Shown one piece after another: positions 35,262-44,838 of a DNA stretch of 64,000 nucleotides. The translations under genes and the position numbers were made by a program. The stretch covers positions 1 to 64,000 of the forward strand of contig NZ_BCVF01000002.1 of assembly GCF_001591605.1 (NCBI RefSeq), written 5' to 3'. Positions within the stretch are counted from its first letter, which is position 1. Every line of letters starts with the position of its first letter. This stretch comes from Bacillus badius NBRC 15713. GTDB lineage: Bacteria; Bacillota; Bacilli; Bacillales; Domibacillaceae. Below the pieces are notes generated by a model. It did not search any database. It saw only the letters and a list, made by a program, of their open reading frames with translations, and had not been told where the DNA came from.

Positions 35262-35882
35262 TCAACCTATCTTGCGAATCATGATTTTTCTGTACATCCC
35301 ATTCATCAGGACCTTTTTCTCTTCAGTAATCGTCAAATGCTTATTGTTTCTGCGGTATAACTCTTCAAAATCCAATCCGATATCTGTTCCTAATAGTTGA
35401 ATTAGCGGCCTGAGCAGTTTTTTTGGCAACGACAGCGTCTGTTCTTTCGGAATAAATTTATCAAAAATAACGATGGTACCTTCCTTTTTTAACACCCTCT
35501 CCATTTCTTTAAAGCACTTATCAGCATCGGGTACAACGGAAAGAATCAGGCTGGCAATGACATAATCAAATGTTTCATTTTCAAACGCCATATTTTGGGC
35601 GTCCATTTCTAAGAACTCAATGGAGGAATGCTTGAATTTATCCCGTGCCCGGTGCAGCATATCGGGTGAAAAGTCAATGGCCGTTACATTCAGTTGGGCT
35701 TGATCAATTAACTCTAAATCAGCGCCTGTTCCGACGCCGACAAATAGAACTTTTTGGCCGCTGTCAAAAGGAATATGCTCAAAGATTTGTTTGCGGGCTT
35801 GTAAGAAAGCCCCGGAATTAAAGATTTTATCGTACATTGGCGACCAGGCTTTATAGATGATCTTGTTCCAGGAATTATTCAT
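35262..35882 (-). CDS. SAM-dependent methyltransferase (UbiE-like)
   Basis: A 206-residue class I methyltransferase. Motif I is VLFVGVGTGADLELI (VGVGTG instead of the usual DxGxGxG), then AIDFSPDMLHRARDK, and DYVIASLILSVVPDADK. Relatives methylate quinones or phosphatidylethanolamine; the N-terminal YKAWSPMYDKIF resembles phospholipid N-methyltransferases. ATG 35882 follows aagggggat; codons further upstream lack a site. Confidence 0.85.
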   Translation of the reverse strand: MNNSWNKIIYKAWSPMYDKIFNSGAFLQARKQIFEHIPFDSGQKVLFVGVGTGADLELIDQAQLNVTAIDFSPDMLHRARDKFKHSSIEFLEMDAQNMAFENETFDYVIASLILSVVPDADKCFKEMERVLKKEGTIVIFDKFIPKEQTLSLPKKLLRPLIQLLGTDIGLDFEELYRRNNKHLTITEEKKVLMNGMYRKIMIRKIG

Positions 35883-36133
35883 ACTTATCCCCCTTAAAGG
35901 CTTCTTCATTGTATAGACGGGCTATTTCTGTGTTTGACTTCAAGCAGCCGCACCCTATTACTTATAAGCTTAAAATATGAGTCTTATTTAATAAAGGTTA
36001 TTAAAGATACATTGTATGAAAAATTCAAAATAAGCTCTACAGCGAACAAAATTTTTCAATAATTTTAGCTCTCCTTTTGGTCATGTAGTATAGTAGTGTA
36101 AAAGATGACACGGATGAATGAGGGGGTGAAGAC

Positions 36134-37033
36134 TTGAACAAAGGAATGGGCAGTTCAGTTGGCACCTTTGGAGAGCTGGCTCAGGGAGAAAGGGATGGCC
36201 AGCCGTTTTTATTTACACTGCCGGTGCCGATAAAGAGCCGGGCGGTGTTCGTTCCGGACGGTCTCCAAGGAGTGCGCAGCCATCAATCACATAAGAAAAA
36301 AGCAGTTCAGGCCGCCGAGCTTGCTTTAGAACGGCTGAGAAAAAACACAGGAGGCATGCTTTACCTCTCTTCTCAAATTCCCGTCGGCAAAGGGATGGCG
36401 AGCAGTTCGGCTGATATGACAGCTGCGGTGCGCGCTGTTGCGGCAAGCTTTGGCACCAGCTTGCCGGGGACGGATATTGCAAAGATTGCCGCTGCCATTG
36501 AGCCGACTGATGGAGTCATGTACGAAGGAATCAATGCAATCAACCAGCAAACGGGTGAGCTGCTTCATGCTTATCCGGATGTACCGGAGCTGTTTCTTCT
36601 TGGCTATGATAGCGGCGGCCGTTTAAATACGCAGCGCTATTACAGGATGAAGCGGTCTTATTCGCCTGCCGAGAAGGCCGCCATGAAGCAGCTGTTTGAC
36701 GAGCTGCATCAAGGGCTGTTGTCAGGAGACCAAGCGGCCATTCTATCAGCGGCGACGAAAAGCGCCGCGTTAAATGACCGCCTGCTTTCCAAGCCTTTTT
36801 TTGACTTGTTTGCAAATCTGGCGGTAACATTCGGCTGTGGAGTGATTGCCGGTCACAGCGGAACAGTGATTGGTTTATTATTTTCAAAAAATGATCCTCG
36901 TTTTCTCGAAAAGAAAGAACAGGCTGAGCGGATCATTGAGCAAAAAACCAAGTGGCAGCCTGTTCTTTCCGCTTCTGTATCTGGTCCTTCTGTCGCTTTT
37001 GGGCCGAAAAAGGCGGGCTTGCACCAGCTATAG
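36134..37033 (+). CDS. pduX: L-threonine kinase PduX (GHMP kinase)
   Basis: A 299-residue GHMP-family kinase. SVGTFGELAQGE at the N-terminus, the ATP motif PVGKGMASSSADMTAA near residue 83 and a C-terminal GHSGTVIGLLF motif match PduX. PduX makes L-threonine phosphate, precursor of the aminopropanol linker of the cobalamin nucleotide loop, which fits its place just before the cobalamin operon. Start TTG 36134 after gagggggtgaagac. It is upstream of the cobalamin riboswitch, so it is regulated separately. Confidence 0.88.
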   Translation: MNKGMGSSVGTFGELAQGERDGQPFLFTLPVPIKSRAVFVPDGLQGVRSHQSHKKKAVQAAELALERLRKNTGGMLYLSSQIPVGKGMASSSADMTAAVRAVAASFGTSLPGTDIAKIAAAIEPTDGVMYEGINAINQQTGELLHAYPDVPELFLLGYDSGGRLNTQRYYRMKRSYSPAEKAAMKQLFDELHQGLLSGDQAAILSAATKSAALNDRLLSKPFFDLFANLAVTFGCGVIAGHSGTVIGLLFSKNDPRFLEKKEQAERIIEQKTKWQPVLSASVSGPSVAFGPKKAGLHQL

Positions 37034-37152
37034 TTTGTCCAACTGTGTAAAATTTTTCTTGTCAAATGAATGAATAACCTGCTAATCTATTAAAAAGAGT
37101 TAGAATTTTAGAAAATTCAGGATGGCATACATACAATTGAATAAATAAGAAG

Positions 37153-37316
37153 AGAGTGCCCAGGAGTTATAAAACTCCGGGATAATAGGGAAATCGGTGA
37201 AAGTCCGATGCAGCCCCCGCTACTGTAAACGGTGATGAAATTGTCAACAGCCACTGGCGTGATGCCGGGAAGGGACAAGAGTAAAGCGATCCGCAAGCCA
37301 GGAGACCTGCTTTCTT
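37153..37316 (+). ncRNA. Cobalamin riboswitch
   Basis: Contains gggaaatcggtgaaagtccg, atgcagcccccgctactgta, the B12 box core gccactgg and ccgcaagccaggagacctgc, all conserved landmarks of the AdoCbl riboswitch. With the terminator at 37427 it would stop the whole cbi operon when cobalamin is available. Confidence 0.96.
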
Positions 37317-37426
37317 CTTCGAACCATCATTCTTCGGAGGGAAGAATAGGATGAGTGCATGGAGCAAAGCCGGCATGTCCGGTTGTTTGTACGTTCCTTT
37401 AGCCGCTTCAATACGCAGCTCTTAGT

Positions 37427-37458
37427 CCTTAACTTCCTCCGAAGTTAAGGGCTTTTTT
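37427..37458 (+). terminator. Riboswitch-linked terminator
   Basis: ccttaactt / aagttaagg with loop cctccg and T-run, 110 bases after the aptamer and 55 before cbiW; likely expression platform. Confidence 0.88.
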
Positions 37459-37512
37459 GTTTTTAAGGCTTTATTCACTAAAAAGGCTACTTTTAAAAGA
37501 GGAGTGAATGAA

Positions 37513-37896
37513 ATGGCGACATGGGATTTAACGGAAATGAACCATCATGTGCTCATTTGCAACGGATCAAGCTGTATGAGAAAAGGCGGGGAAGAGGTAA
37601 CCCAGGCGATCAGGAAGGAAATTAAAGAACGTGATTTAGATGTGCGGGTGCATACGACGAGAACGAGATGCAACGGCCGCTGCAAAGATGCTTGTGTGGT
37701 AATCGTTTATCCGGAAGGAACCTGGTATCACGAAGTGGACGAACAGCTTGCAGAAAAGATTGTTGCTTCTCACCTGCAGCAAGGCGAGCCGGTTGAGAAC
37801 GCTGTTACGTATACATCGCATGACAACGGCATGACCCTGAAAAATGATCGCATAACCGGAGTAGCTAAAGAGAAAGAAAAGCAAAAGATCAAGTAA
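37513..37896 (+). CDS. cbiW: CbiW-type (2Fe-2S) ferredoxin
   Basis: About 127 residues of the thioredoxin-like ferredoxin group: LICNGSSCMRKGG, TRCNGRCKDACVVIVYPEG carry the four or five cysteines for a 2Fe-2S cluster. First gene of the cobalamin operon, as in B. megaterium, where it may donate electrons to the redox steps. ATG 37513 follows aagaggagtgaatga; an in-frame ATG at 37504 sits inside that site. Confidence 0.85.
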   Translation: MATWDLTEMNHHVLICNGSSCMRKGGEEVTQAIRKEIKERDLDVRVHTTRTRCNGRCKDACVVIVYPEGTWYHEVDEQLAEKIVASHLQQGEPVENAVTYTSHDNGMTLKNDRITGVAKEKEKQKIK

Positions 37897-37915
37897 ATGC
37901 GGGAGGGCGAACGAA

Positions 37916-39502
37916 GTGAAGGGAAAATTATTAGTCATCGGTTTTGGACCGGGAAGCGCGGAGCATATTACCGAGCGGGCCAAAGAGGCGCTGAAGGAAA
38001 GCGATTGCATTATTGGCTATAAAACATATGTTGATTTGATTGCTGATTTTATTAAAGGCAAAGAGATTATCAGCACGGGAATGTCAGAGGAGGTCAGCCG
38101 GGCACAGGCAGCCGTTAAACTAGCAGAGCAAGGTAAAACAGTGGCCGTGATTTCAAGCGGAGATGCCGGTGTTTACGGCATGGCGGGGCTTGTTTATGAA
38201 GTGCTTGTTGAGCAAGGCTGGAAAGAGGAAAGCGGCGTAGGCGTAGAGATTGTCCCTGGGGTGTCAGCGATCAATTCATGCGCCTCGCTTCTCGGGGCTC
38301 CTGTGATGCATGATGCTTGTACGATCAGCCTCAGCGATCACTTAACGCCGTGGGAGCTCATCGCCAAACGGATTGAGGCCGCGGGGGCTGCGGATTTTGT
38401 TATTGCACTATACAACCCAAAGAGCGGCCGGAGAACGAGGCAAATTGCGGAAGCGCAGCGAATCTTGTTAAAGCATCGCTCTCCGGATACACCGGTCGGC
38501 CTTGTTAAAAGTGCGTACAGAGAACGAGAGCAGGTTGTCATCACTGATCTTCAACGTATGCTCGATCATGACATTGGCATGCTGACGACCGTTATTATCG
38601 GCAATTCAGCCACTTTTCTCTATGACAATAAAATGATCACGCCGCGCGGCTATCAGCGTAAATATACGTTAACATCAGAAAAACAGCCATTGAAACCGCA
38701 CGAGCGGCTGAAGCCTAAAAATGAGCCATGGGCGCTTCATGGGGGACAAGAAGAAAAAAGCGATCTCTATAAGCTGGGCATGAAAGCCCTTCAGCTCTTG
38801 GATGGAAAAGAAAAAGCCAGTGTCAGCAAGCCGCTGTTCCAGCGAAAAATCGAGTCCATTTTTGAAGTCGCTGTCAGTCCTGGTGTGGCGAACAAGGTAT
38901 TTTCTGCTAAGCAAATGCTTGTTCTTTCAAAGGCAGCCGGAGAAAGAGGCTCAATCGAATATACGCCTCATCATCAAATTATTTTGCGGGTGCCGACAGA
39001 AGAGCCGGATCAATTGACGACCGACCTGCAAAACGCCGGTTTTCTGCTTTCACCGATTGGGGATGTAGCCACTGTGAAAGCCTGCGACTTTTGCGATGGC
39101 GAGAAGAAGGACGCTATTCCGTACGCTGAACAGCTGCACGAAAAGTTTGACGGCATGGAGATGCCGAAAGAACTAAAAATTGGAGTGAACGGCTGCGGCA
39201 TGGCTTGCTACGGAGCGGTCAAAGAAGATATCGGCCTTGTTTTTCGCAAAGGAAAGTTTGACTTGTTTCTAGGAGCCAAAACAGTCGGACGGACGGCTCA
39301 TGCCGGCCAGCCTGTGGCTGAAGGGATCGAACCGGAAGCGCTGGTTCCGCTTCTAGAAGAAATCATTGCTGAATATAAAGAAAAAGGCCATCCGAATGAA
39401 CGATTTTTTAAATATTTCAAACGCGTCAAAAGAATTCAGAGCTTTGACTATCGCAATATGGAACCGAAAATCGATATTGAACCTGCACCGTGCGGGGATT
39501 AA
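37916..39502 (+). CDS. cbiH: CbiH60: cobalt-precorrin-3 C17-methyltransferase with Fe-S domain
   Basis: 528 residues, about twice the usual CbiH. Residues 1-240 are the tetrapyrrole methylase (IGFGPGSAEHITERA, SSGDAGVYGMAGL, VPGVSAINSCASL), which methylates C17 and contracts the ring. The rest (about 300-528) resembles the sulfite/nitrite reductase half-domain, with cysteines in KACDFCDG (near 390) and VNGCGMACYG (near 426) for a 4Fe-4S cluster. B. megaterium has the same long form, CbiH60, known to bind such a cluster. GTG 37916 after gggagggcg. Confidence 0.93.
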   Translation: MKGKLLVIGFGPGSAEHITERAKEALKESDCIIGYKTYVDLIADFIKGKEIISTGMSEEVSRAQAAVKLAEQGKTVAVISSGDAGVYGMAGLVYEVLVEQGWKEESGVGVEIVPGVSAINSCASLLGAPVMHDACTISLSDHLTPWELIAKRIEAAGAADFVIALYNPKSGRRTRQIAEAQRILLKHRSPDTPVGLVKSAYREREQVVITDLQRMLDHDIGMLTTVIIGNSATFLYDNKMITPRGYQRKYTLTSEKQPLKPHERLKPKNEPWALHGGQEEKSDLYKLGMKALQLLDGKEKASVSKPLFQRKIESIFEVAVSPGVANKVFSAKQMLVLSKAAGERGSIEYTPHHQIILRVPTEEPDQLTTDLQNAGFLLSPIGDVATVKACDFCDGEKKDAIPYAEQLHEKFDGMEMPKELKIGVNGCGMACYGAVKEDIGLVFRKGKFDLFLGAKTVGRTAHAGQPVAEGIEPEALVPLLEEIIAEYKEKGHPNERFFKYFKRVKRIQSFDYRNMEPKIDIEPAPCGD

Positions 39503-39517
39503 AGGAGCGGACAGTAA

Positions 39518-40402
39518 ATGAAGGCAATCTTATTTGTCGGCCATGGAAGCCGAGATCCAGAAGGAAATGAACAAATTAGGCAGTTTATCGGCCAGCTCGT
39601 TCCAGAGCTTGGAAAAGACCTCCTATATGAAACATGTTTCTTGGAATTTGAACAGCCAAATATCGCAAAGGGCATTGATAGCTGCATTGCCAAAGGGGCC
39701 ACATCTGTTGCGCTCATTCCATTAATGCTGCTGCCGGCGGGCCATTCTAAAATTCACATTCCTCATGAAATAGATGAAGCCAAGGAAAAGTATCCGGCGG
39801 TTCAATTTACATATGGCAAGCCGATCGGCATCCACTACGAAGCGATTGATATTTGCAAAAGCCGTCTTTTGGAGACAGGGGAATATCAGGAAGGGACCGA
39901 TGAGAAAACTGCTGTGATCCTGCTTGGCCGCGGCGGCAGTGATGCCGATGCCAACAGCGATTTGTTCAAAATCACCCGGCTTTTATGGGAAAAGCTGCGT
40001 GTTCCGATGATTGAGCCGGCATTTATCGGTGTCACGTCCCCAAGCTTGGAAGAAGCGGTGGAAAAGACGGTGCGTCTCGGAGCGGAGAAAGTCATTATTC
40101 TCCCATATTTCCTTTTTACTGGTGTCTTAATCAAGAGACTTGAGCAGATGACAGAACAGTTCAAGGCTGCTTATCCGGGAATTTCTTTTACGCTTGCGGA
40201 GTATTTTGGCTTTCATCCGAAGCTGAAGACAGTTATTAAAGACCGGGTGGAGGAAGTGCTGAAGGGGGAGGTCTATATGAATTGCGACACCTGCCAATAC
40301 CGCTTTGAAGCGATGGAGCATATAGATCATCACCACCACGATCATGACCATGATCATCATCATAGCCATGAAGAGGGAAGCGAGGCGGCAACAGTCAAAT
40401 GA
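39518..40402 (+). CDS. cbiX: Sirohydrochlorin cobaltochelatase CbiX (long form)
   Basis: A 294-residue CbiX-long enzyme: two chelatase half-domains, the first opening FVGHGSRDPEGNEQIRQF with the metal His, the second with LLGRGGSDADANSD. After residue 255 come CDTC (C256, C259) and a His/Asp-rich run (268-284, HIDHHHHDHDHDHHHSH), thought to handle cobalt in relatives. It inserts cobalt into sirohydrochlorin, committing the anaerobic branch. ATG 39518 after ggagcgg, 15 bases after cbiH. Confidence 0.95.
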   Translation: MKAILFVGHGSRDPEGNEQIRQFIGQLVPELGKDLLYETCFLEFEQPNIAKGIDSCIAKGATSVALIPLMLLPAGHSKIHIPHEIDEAKEKYPAVQFTYGKPIGIHYEAIDICKSRLLETGEYQEGTDEKTAVILLGRGGSDADANSDLFKITRLLWEKLRVPMIEPAFIGVTSPSLEEAVEKTVRLGAEKVIILPYFLFTGVLIKRLEQMTEQFKAAYPGISFTLAEYFGFHPKLKTVIKDRVEEVLKGEVYMNCDTCQYRFEAMEHIDHHHHDHDHDHHHSHEEGSEAATVK

Positions 40403-41190
40403 TTTTCTTTTTGGCGGGAACAAGTGATGCAAGGGAGCTGGCTGTCACTCTGCAACAGGACGGCTATTCGGTCATCGCATCGGTTGTAACCGAAAATGCG
40501 GTCAATGAATTAAAACAGGTGGGGGTTCCGGCATTTGCCGGGCGCATGGACACTGAAGCGATGCAGGCGTTTATTGGCGAAAAAGAGGCAGCGGCCGTTG
40601 TCGATGCAAGCCATCCATTTGCTGAAGAAGCGTCTAAAAACGCCATGGCGGCTGCTTCACAAGCTGGCATTCCGTATGTTCGCTTTGAAAGGAAAGAACA
40701 GGACTTCCAAGAGTCGTCCCTAATTACATATGTCTCCACATATGAAGAGGCAGCCGACAGAGCAGCAAAGACCAAAGGAACCGTCATGCTGACAACAGGA
40801 AGCAAAACATTAGCTATTTTCACTGAACGCTTGCTTCCGATCGAAGATATCCGCCTTGTGTGCCGGATGCTTCCGCGTAAAGACAACATGGAAAAGTGTG
40901 AACAGCTTGGCTTGCCGCAAAAAAACATTGTGGCCATTCAAGGGCCGTTCACGAAAAAGTTCGATCAAGCTCTTTACGAGCAATATGACGTGGCATGTAT
41001 GGTCACGAAAGCAAGCGGCCAGCGGGGGTCTGTCGATCAAAAGATCGAAGCGGCGAAAGAACTCGGTATTGAAACGATCGTCATCGAACGCCCGTCCATT
41101 GACTATTCGAACCGCTGTTCAAGCTTTGAAGAAGTCCGGGACATGCTGCGTAAACTCAAGATTAAAAGGGGACATGGAGATGGATTTTAA
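40399..41190 (+). CDS. cbiJ: Cobalt-precorrin-6A reductase CbiJ
   Basis: A 263-residue reductase; N-terminal FFLAGTSDARELAVTL is the family's nucleotide-binding signature, then VVDASHPFAEEASKNA, VMLTTGSKTLAIFTE and MVTKASGQRGSVDQK. It reduces the macrocycle at C18-C19 with NADH or NADPH. ATG 40399 overlaps the cbiX stop by 4 bases (translational coupling). Confidence 0.93.
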   Translation: MIFFLAGTSDARELAVTLQQDGYSVIASVVTENAVNELKQVGVPAFAGRMDTEAMQAFIGEKEAAAVVDASHPFAEEASKNAMAAASQAGIPYVRFERKEQDFQESSLITYVSTYEEAADRAAKTKGTVMLTTGSKTLAIFTERLLPIEDIRLVCRMLPRKDNMEKCEQLGLPQKNIVAIQGPFTKKFDQALYEQYDVACMVTKASGQRGSVDQKIEAAKELGIETIVIERPSIDYSNRCSSFEEVRDMLRKLKIKRGHGDGF

Positions 41191-41827
41191 AACAGAATTT
41201 AAACCAGAAACGGTTCAACCGATGGAGATTGAAGGACTCAGCTTTGACATTATTACAGAAGAATTTGGTCCGCACTCATTAACCGATGAACAATATAAAG
41301 TTGTGCAGCGCGTGGTTCATGCTTCGGCTGATTTTGAGCTCGGCAAAAGCATGCTGTTTCATCCACAGGCGATAGAAGCAGGCATTCAGGCAATCAGGAA
41401 CGGAGAACGGATTATTTGTGATGTGCAAATGGTGCAGTCCGGTGTCAGCAAGCCAAGAATCGAAAAGTTCGGCGGCAGCACGCACGTTTATATTTCTGAT
41501 GAAGATGTGATGGCGGAAGCCAAACGATTAAATACGACCAGAGCGATCATTTCCATGCGCAAAGCCACCGCTGAAGGGGAAGGCGGCATCTATGCGATCG
41601 GCAACGCGCCGACAGCCTTGCTGGAATTGATCCGCCTTGTGAAAGAGGGAGCCGCCAAGCCAAGCCTGGTGATCGGCCTGCCGGTCGGCTTTGTTTCTGC
41701 TGCTGAATCTAAAGAAGAGCTGGCCAAGCTCGATATCCCATATATCACGAATATCGGAAGAAAAGGCGGCAGCACAGTGACTGTTGCTGCTGTCAACGCG
41801 TTATCCCTGCTCGCGCAACAGCAATGA
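41180..41827 (+). CDS. cbiC: Cobalt-precorrin-8 methylmutase CbiC
   Basis: About 215 residues. VVHASADFELGKSMLFHPQA holds the catalytic His; ICDVQMVQSGVSK and VIGLPVGFVSAAESKEEL are family motifs. Moves the C11 methyl to C12, giving cobyrinate. The start is ATG 41180, nine bases after aaaagggg; ATG 41174 is an alternative. It overlaps the cbiJ end by 11 bases. Confidence 0.93.
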   Translation: MDFKTEFKPETVQPMEIEGLSFDIITEEFGPHSLTDEQYKVVQRVVHASADFELGKSMLFHPQAIEAGIQAIRNGERIICDVQMVQSGVSKPRIEKFGGSTHVYISDEDVMAEAKRLNTTRAIISMRKATAEGEGGIYAIGNAPTALLELIRLVKEGAAKPSLVIGLPVGFVSAAESKEELAKLDIPYITNIGRKGGSTVTVAAVNALSLLAQQQ

Positions 41828-42933
41828 CGATGAAAGCGAAAGAAAAGAAAGAGGACAAGCCGCTTAGAAAAGGCTATACGACTGGCGCCTGTGCAACAGC
41901 CGCGGTTCAGGCCGCCCTCGTTTCTTTACTGTCTGGGGAAAAGCAGGAGACCGCCACGATTTATTTGCCGGCAAAAGTGTTCGCTACTTTTCCGGTAGAG
42001 CATTGTGAAATAAAAGAGGACCGGGCTATAGCAGCGATAAAGAAAGATGCTGGCGATGATCCGGACGTCACTCACGGGGCTGTTATTTATGCAGAAGTTA
42101 TCTTAAAAGAAGAGCGGGGCATTGAGTTGGACGGCGGGGAAGGTGTCGGCCGCGCAACGAAGCCCGGCCTTGCGGTTGAAGTCGGCCAGGCGGCGATCAA
42201 CCCTGTGCCACGGAAAATGATCCTTTCAGAAGCGGAAAAAATATTAGCGGAGTTCCAGCGGACAGACGGCTTGAAGATTATTATTTCGGTTCCGGGCGGC
42301 GAAGAGATGGCGAAAAAAACGCTTAATGGCCGATTGGGGATTATTGGCGGCATTTCGATTCTAGGTACGCGTGGAATCGTTATGCCTTTTTCGACCGCTG
42401 CTTATAAGGCGAGCATTATTCAAGCGATACAGGTGGCGCGCGCTGGGGGCTGCGATCATGTGGCGATTACGACCGGCGGGCGCAGCGAGAAATATGCGAT
42501 CCAGCAACTCCCTGAATTAAAAGAAGAAGCCTTTATTGAAATGGGGGATTTTGTCGGTTTTACATTAAAACATTGCAAGCGGCTCGGCATCAAACGGATA
42601 TCGATGGTCGGCATGATGGGCAAGTTTTCCAAAGTTGCTCAAGGGGTGATGATGGTCCATTCAAAAAGCGCGCCAGTCGACTTTAATTTTCTTGCGGATA
42701 CCGCATTAGAAGCCGGTGCTTCTTTAGCAGAAGCGGAAGAAGTCAGAGGGGCCAATACAGCTTCCCATGCCGGAGAACTGATGGCAGCTGCCGGCCATGA
42801 TCGTTTCTTCACTATTCTTTGCGCGAGCTGCTGTGAGCATGCGCTGAAGGAAGTAGGCGGCGGGATGGAAATAGAGACAACGTTATATACATTCAAAGGC
42901 GAATGTTTAGGAAAGGCGGAGCGTCATGGGTGA
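41824..42933 (+). CDS. cbiD: Cobalt-precorrin-5B C1-methyltransferase CbiD
   Basis: A 369-residue CbiD with the diagnostic [17 protein letters not shown] near residue 15 and VSVPGGEE-like [20 protein letters not shown], then [13 protein letters not shown]. It methylates C1 in the anaerobic pathway. ATG 41824 overlaps the cbiC stop by 4 bases. Confidence 0.95.
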   Translation: MTMKAKEKKEDKPLRKGYTTGACATAAVQAALVSLLSGEKQETATIYLPAKVFATFPVEHCEIKEDRAIAAIKKDAGDDPDVTHGAVIYAEVILKEERGIELDGGEGVGRATKPGLAVEVGQAAINPVPRKMILSEAEKILAEFQRTDGLKIIISVPGGEEMAKKTLNGRLGIIGGISILGTRGIVMPFSTAAYKASIIQAIQVARAGGCDHVAITTGGRSEKYAIQQLPELKEEAFIEMGDFVGFTLKHCKRLGIKRISMVGMMGKFSKVAQGVMMVHSKSAPVDFNFLADTALEAGASLAEAEEVRGANTASHAGELMAAAGHDRFFTILCASCCEHALKEVGGGMEIETTLYTFKGECLGKAERHG

Positions 42934-44140
42934 AAAAATCAAAATTATCGGCATAGGAGACGGCGGTCCCAACGGCTTGCCGGCTCTTTATGAACAGTGG
43001 GTGCATGAAGCTGACCTGTTAGTCGGAGGCGAGCGGCAGCTGGGGTTTTTTCCGGATTACAAGGGAGACACCTTCACGATTAAAGGAAACTTGCGGGAAC
43101 TAAAAGAAAAGCTGTGCCAGCCGCAGCAAAAAACGGTTGTGCTTGCGTCGGGAGATCCGCTGTTCTTTGGGATCGGCAGTTATTTAGCCAAGCATGCCGA
43201 AGTAGAAATTTATCCGCAGCCAAGTTCTGTGCAGCTCGCTTTTGCCCGCATGGGAGAAAGCTGGAACGATGCGGCTGTCATTAGCTTGCATGGCCGCAGG
43301 ATGACCGGGCTTGCGCAGCGGATCGACGGAAAAGCCAAGGTGGCCCTATTAACGGATGAAAGCAACTCCCCCCAAGCGATTGCCAGGTATTTAGCTTCTT
43401 ACGGAATAAATGAATACGAGGCGTTCGTCGCCGAAAACTTAGGCGGCGAACATGAGCGCTGCCGATGGCTGGCTTTAGAGGACATGGAAACAGCTGAATT
43501 TTCGCCGTTAAATGTCGTGATTTTAAAGCGAAAAGAAAAGCGGAAAGTGTGGCCGTTAGGCATTCCTGATGAGGAATTTGTCCAAAGAAAGCCGGATAAG
43601 GGGCTGCTGACGAAGAAGGAAATCCGCGTTCTGACTATTGGCCAGCTGGCTCTTCAGAAGGACAGCATCGTCTGGGATATTGGCACGTGCACCGGCTCCG
43701 TTGCTATCGAAGCGGCCAGAGTCGCTTCAGAAGGTGCGGTTTACGCCATTGAAAAAAATGAGGCTGACTGGGCAAATGCACAGGAAAATTTCAAGAAATT
43801 CCGCACAGACGTGACAGCGGTGCTCGGCAAAGCGCCGGAGGGACTTGAAAGTTTTCCTGATCCAGACGCGGTGTTTATCGGCGGAACCGCCGGAAATATG
43901 GAGGGCATTTTTGATGAGTGCTGCGGCCGTTTAAAGGATGGCGGCACCATTGTGATGAATGTCGTCACGCTCGAAAATCTGTCAGAAGCGCAGCAGGCTT
44001 TTAAAAAGCGCGGATTCCAGGTGGATATTCTACTGGCGCAAATGGCAAGAAGCAAGCCGATTTTACATTTAACGAGAATGGAAGGGTTAAACCCTGTTTA
44101 TATCATTACCGCCAAGAGGCTGAAGGAGGAGCAAGCATGA
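42926..44140 (+). CDS. cbiET: CbiET: C5/C15-methyltransferase and decarboxylase fusion
   Basis: A 404-residue fusion. Residues 1-200 are CbiE ([35 protein letters not shown]), a C5 methylase; about 205-404 is CbiT, with SAM-binding motif [16 protein letters not shown] and [10 protein letters not shown], for C12 decarboxylation and C15 methylation. The ATG overlaps the cbiD end by 8 bases. Equivalent to CobL of the aerobic route. Confidence 0.94.
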   Translation: MGEKIKIIGIGDGGPNGLPALYEQWVHEADLLVGGERQLGFFPDYKGDTFTIKGNLRELKEKLCQPQQKTVVLASGDPLFFGIGSYLAKHAEVEIYPQPSSVQLAFARMGESWNDAAVISLHGRRMTGLAQRIDGKAKVALLTDESNSPQAIARYLASYGINEYEAFVAENLGGEHERCRWLALEDMETAEFSPLNVVILKRKEKRKVWPLGIPDEEFVQRKPDKGLLTKKEIRVLTIGQLALQKDSIVWDIGTCTGSVAIEAARVASEGAVYAIEKNEADWANAQENFKKFRTDVTAVLGKAPEGLESFPDPDAVFIGGTAGNMEGIFDECCGRLKDGGTIVMNVVTLENLSEAQQAFKKRGFQVDILLAQMARSKPILHLTRMEGLNPVYIITAKRLKEEQA

Positions 44141-44838
44141 CAGGTACGTTATATGGGGTAGGCGCAGGACCCGGAGACCCGGAACTGATCACAGTAAAGG
44201 CTTTTCGGGCGTTGCAGGAGTCCCCTGTAGTTGCTTATCCGAAAAAGAGAAAAGGCAGCAAAAGCTATGCAAGAAAAATTATTGATGCTTATGTTGATCC
44301 CGCTGAAAAAGAAATGCTGGGACTTGTTTTTCCAATGACAAAAGATCCGGCGATTCTCGAACGAGAATGGAACGCGACAGCCGAAGCGGTCTGGGAAAAA
44401 TTGAGTGAAGGAAAAGACGTTGCTTTTATCACTGAAGGGGACCCTCTTCTTTACAGCACATTTATCCACATGATGAAAGTTATGAAAGAGCGCTACGGTG
44501 ACATCCGCATGAAAGTGATTCCTGGTATTTCATCTATCAATGGAGCAGCTGCACGCTTGTCGCTGCCGCTGGCTGACGGGGATGATCTGGTTGCGATTGT
44601 GCCGGCGAAGGACGACTATGAAGCAATGAAAAGGGCGATTGAAGAGCACGATTGCGTCGTCTTTATTAAAGTAGCTAAAGTAATAGATTTAATGCTGCGC
44701 ATTTTAAAAGAGCTGAATTTGACTGATAAGGCAAAAGTGGTTTCCAAGGTAACATCGGAAGAGGAAATCGTTTGGAGCATAGAGGAACTGGAAGGCGCAG
44801 AACCGGAATATTTAACGTTAATGGTGGTGAGAAAATGA
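44137..44838 (+). CDS. cbiL: Cobalt-precorrin-2 C20-methyltransferase CbiL
   Basis: A 233-residue tetrapyrrole methylase: [18 protein letters not shown] at the N-terminus, [16 protein letters not shown] near residue 98 and [13 protein letters not shown]. Methylates C20 after cobalt insertion. ATG overlaps the cbiET stop by 4 bases. Confidence 0.94.
   Translation: MTGTLYGVGAGPGDPELITVKAFRALQESPVVAYPKKRKGSKSYARKIIDAYVDPAEKEMLGLVFPMTKDPAILEREWNATAEAVWEKLSEGKDVAFITEGDPLLYSTFIHMMKVMKERYGDIRMKVIPGISSINGAAARLSLPLADGDDLVAIVPAKDDYEAMKRAIEEHDCVVFIKVAKVIDLMLRILKELNLTDKAKVVSKVTSEEEIVWSIEELEGAEPEYLTLMVVRK

Noticed and set aside
40856-41173. Extended N-terminus for cbiC
   Set aside because: The extra 100 or so residues are the cbiJ sequence read in another frame; CbiC proteins start near MDFKTEF.
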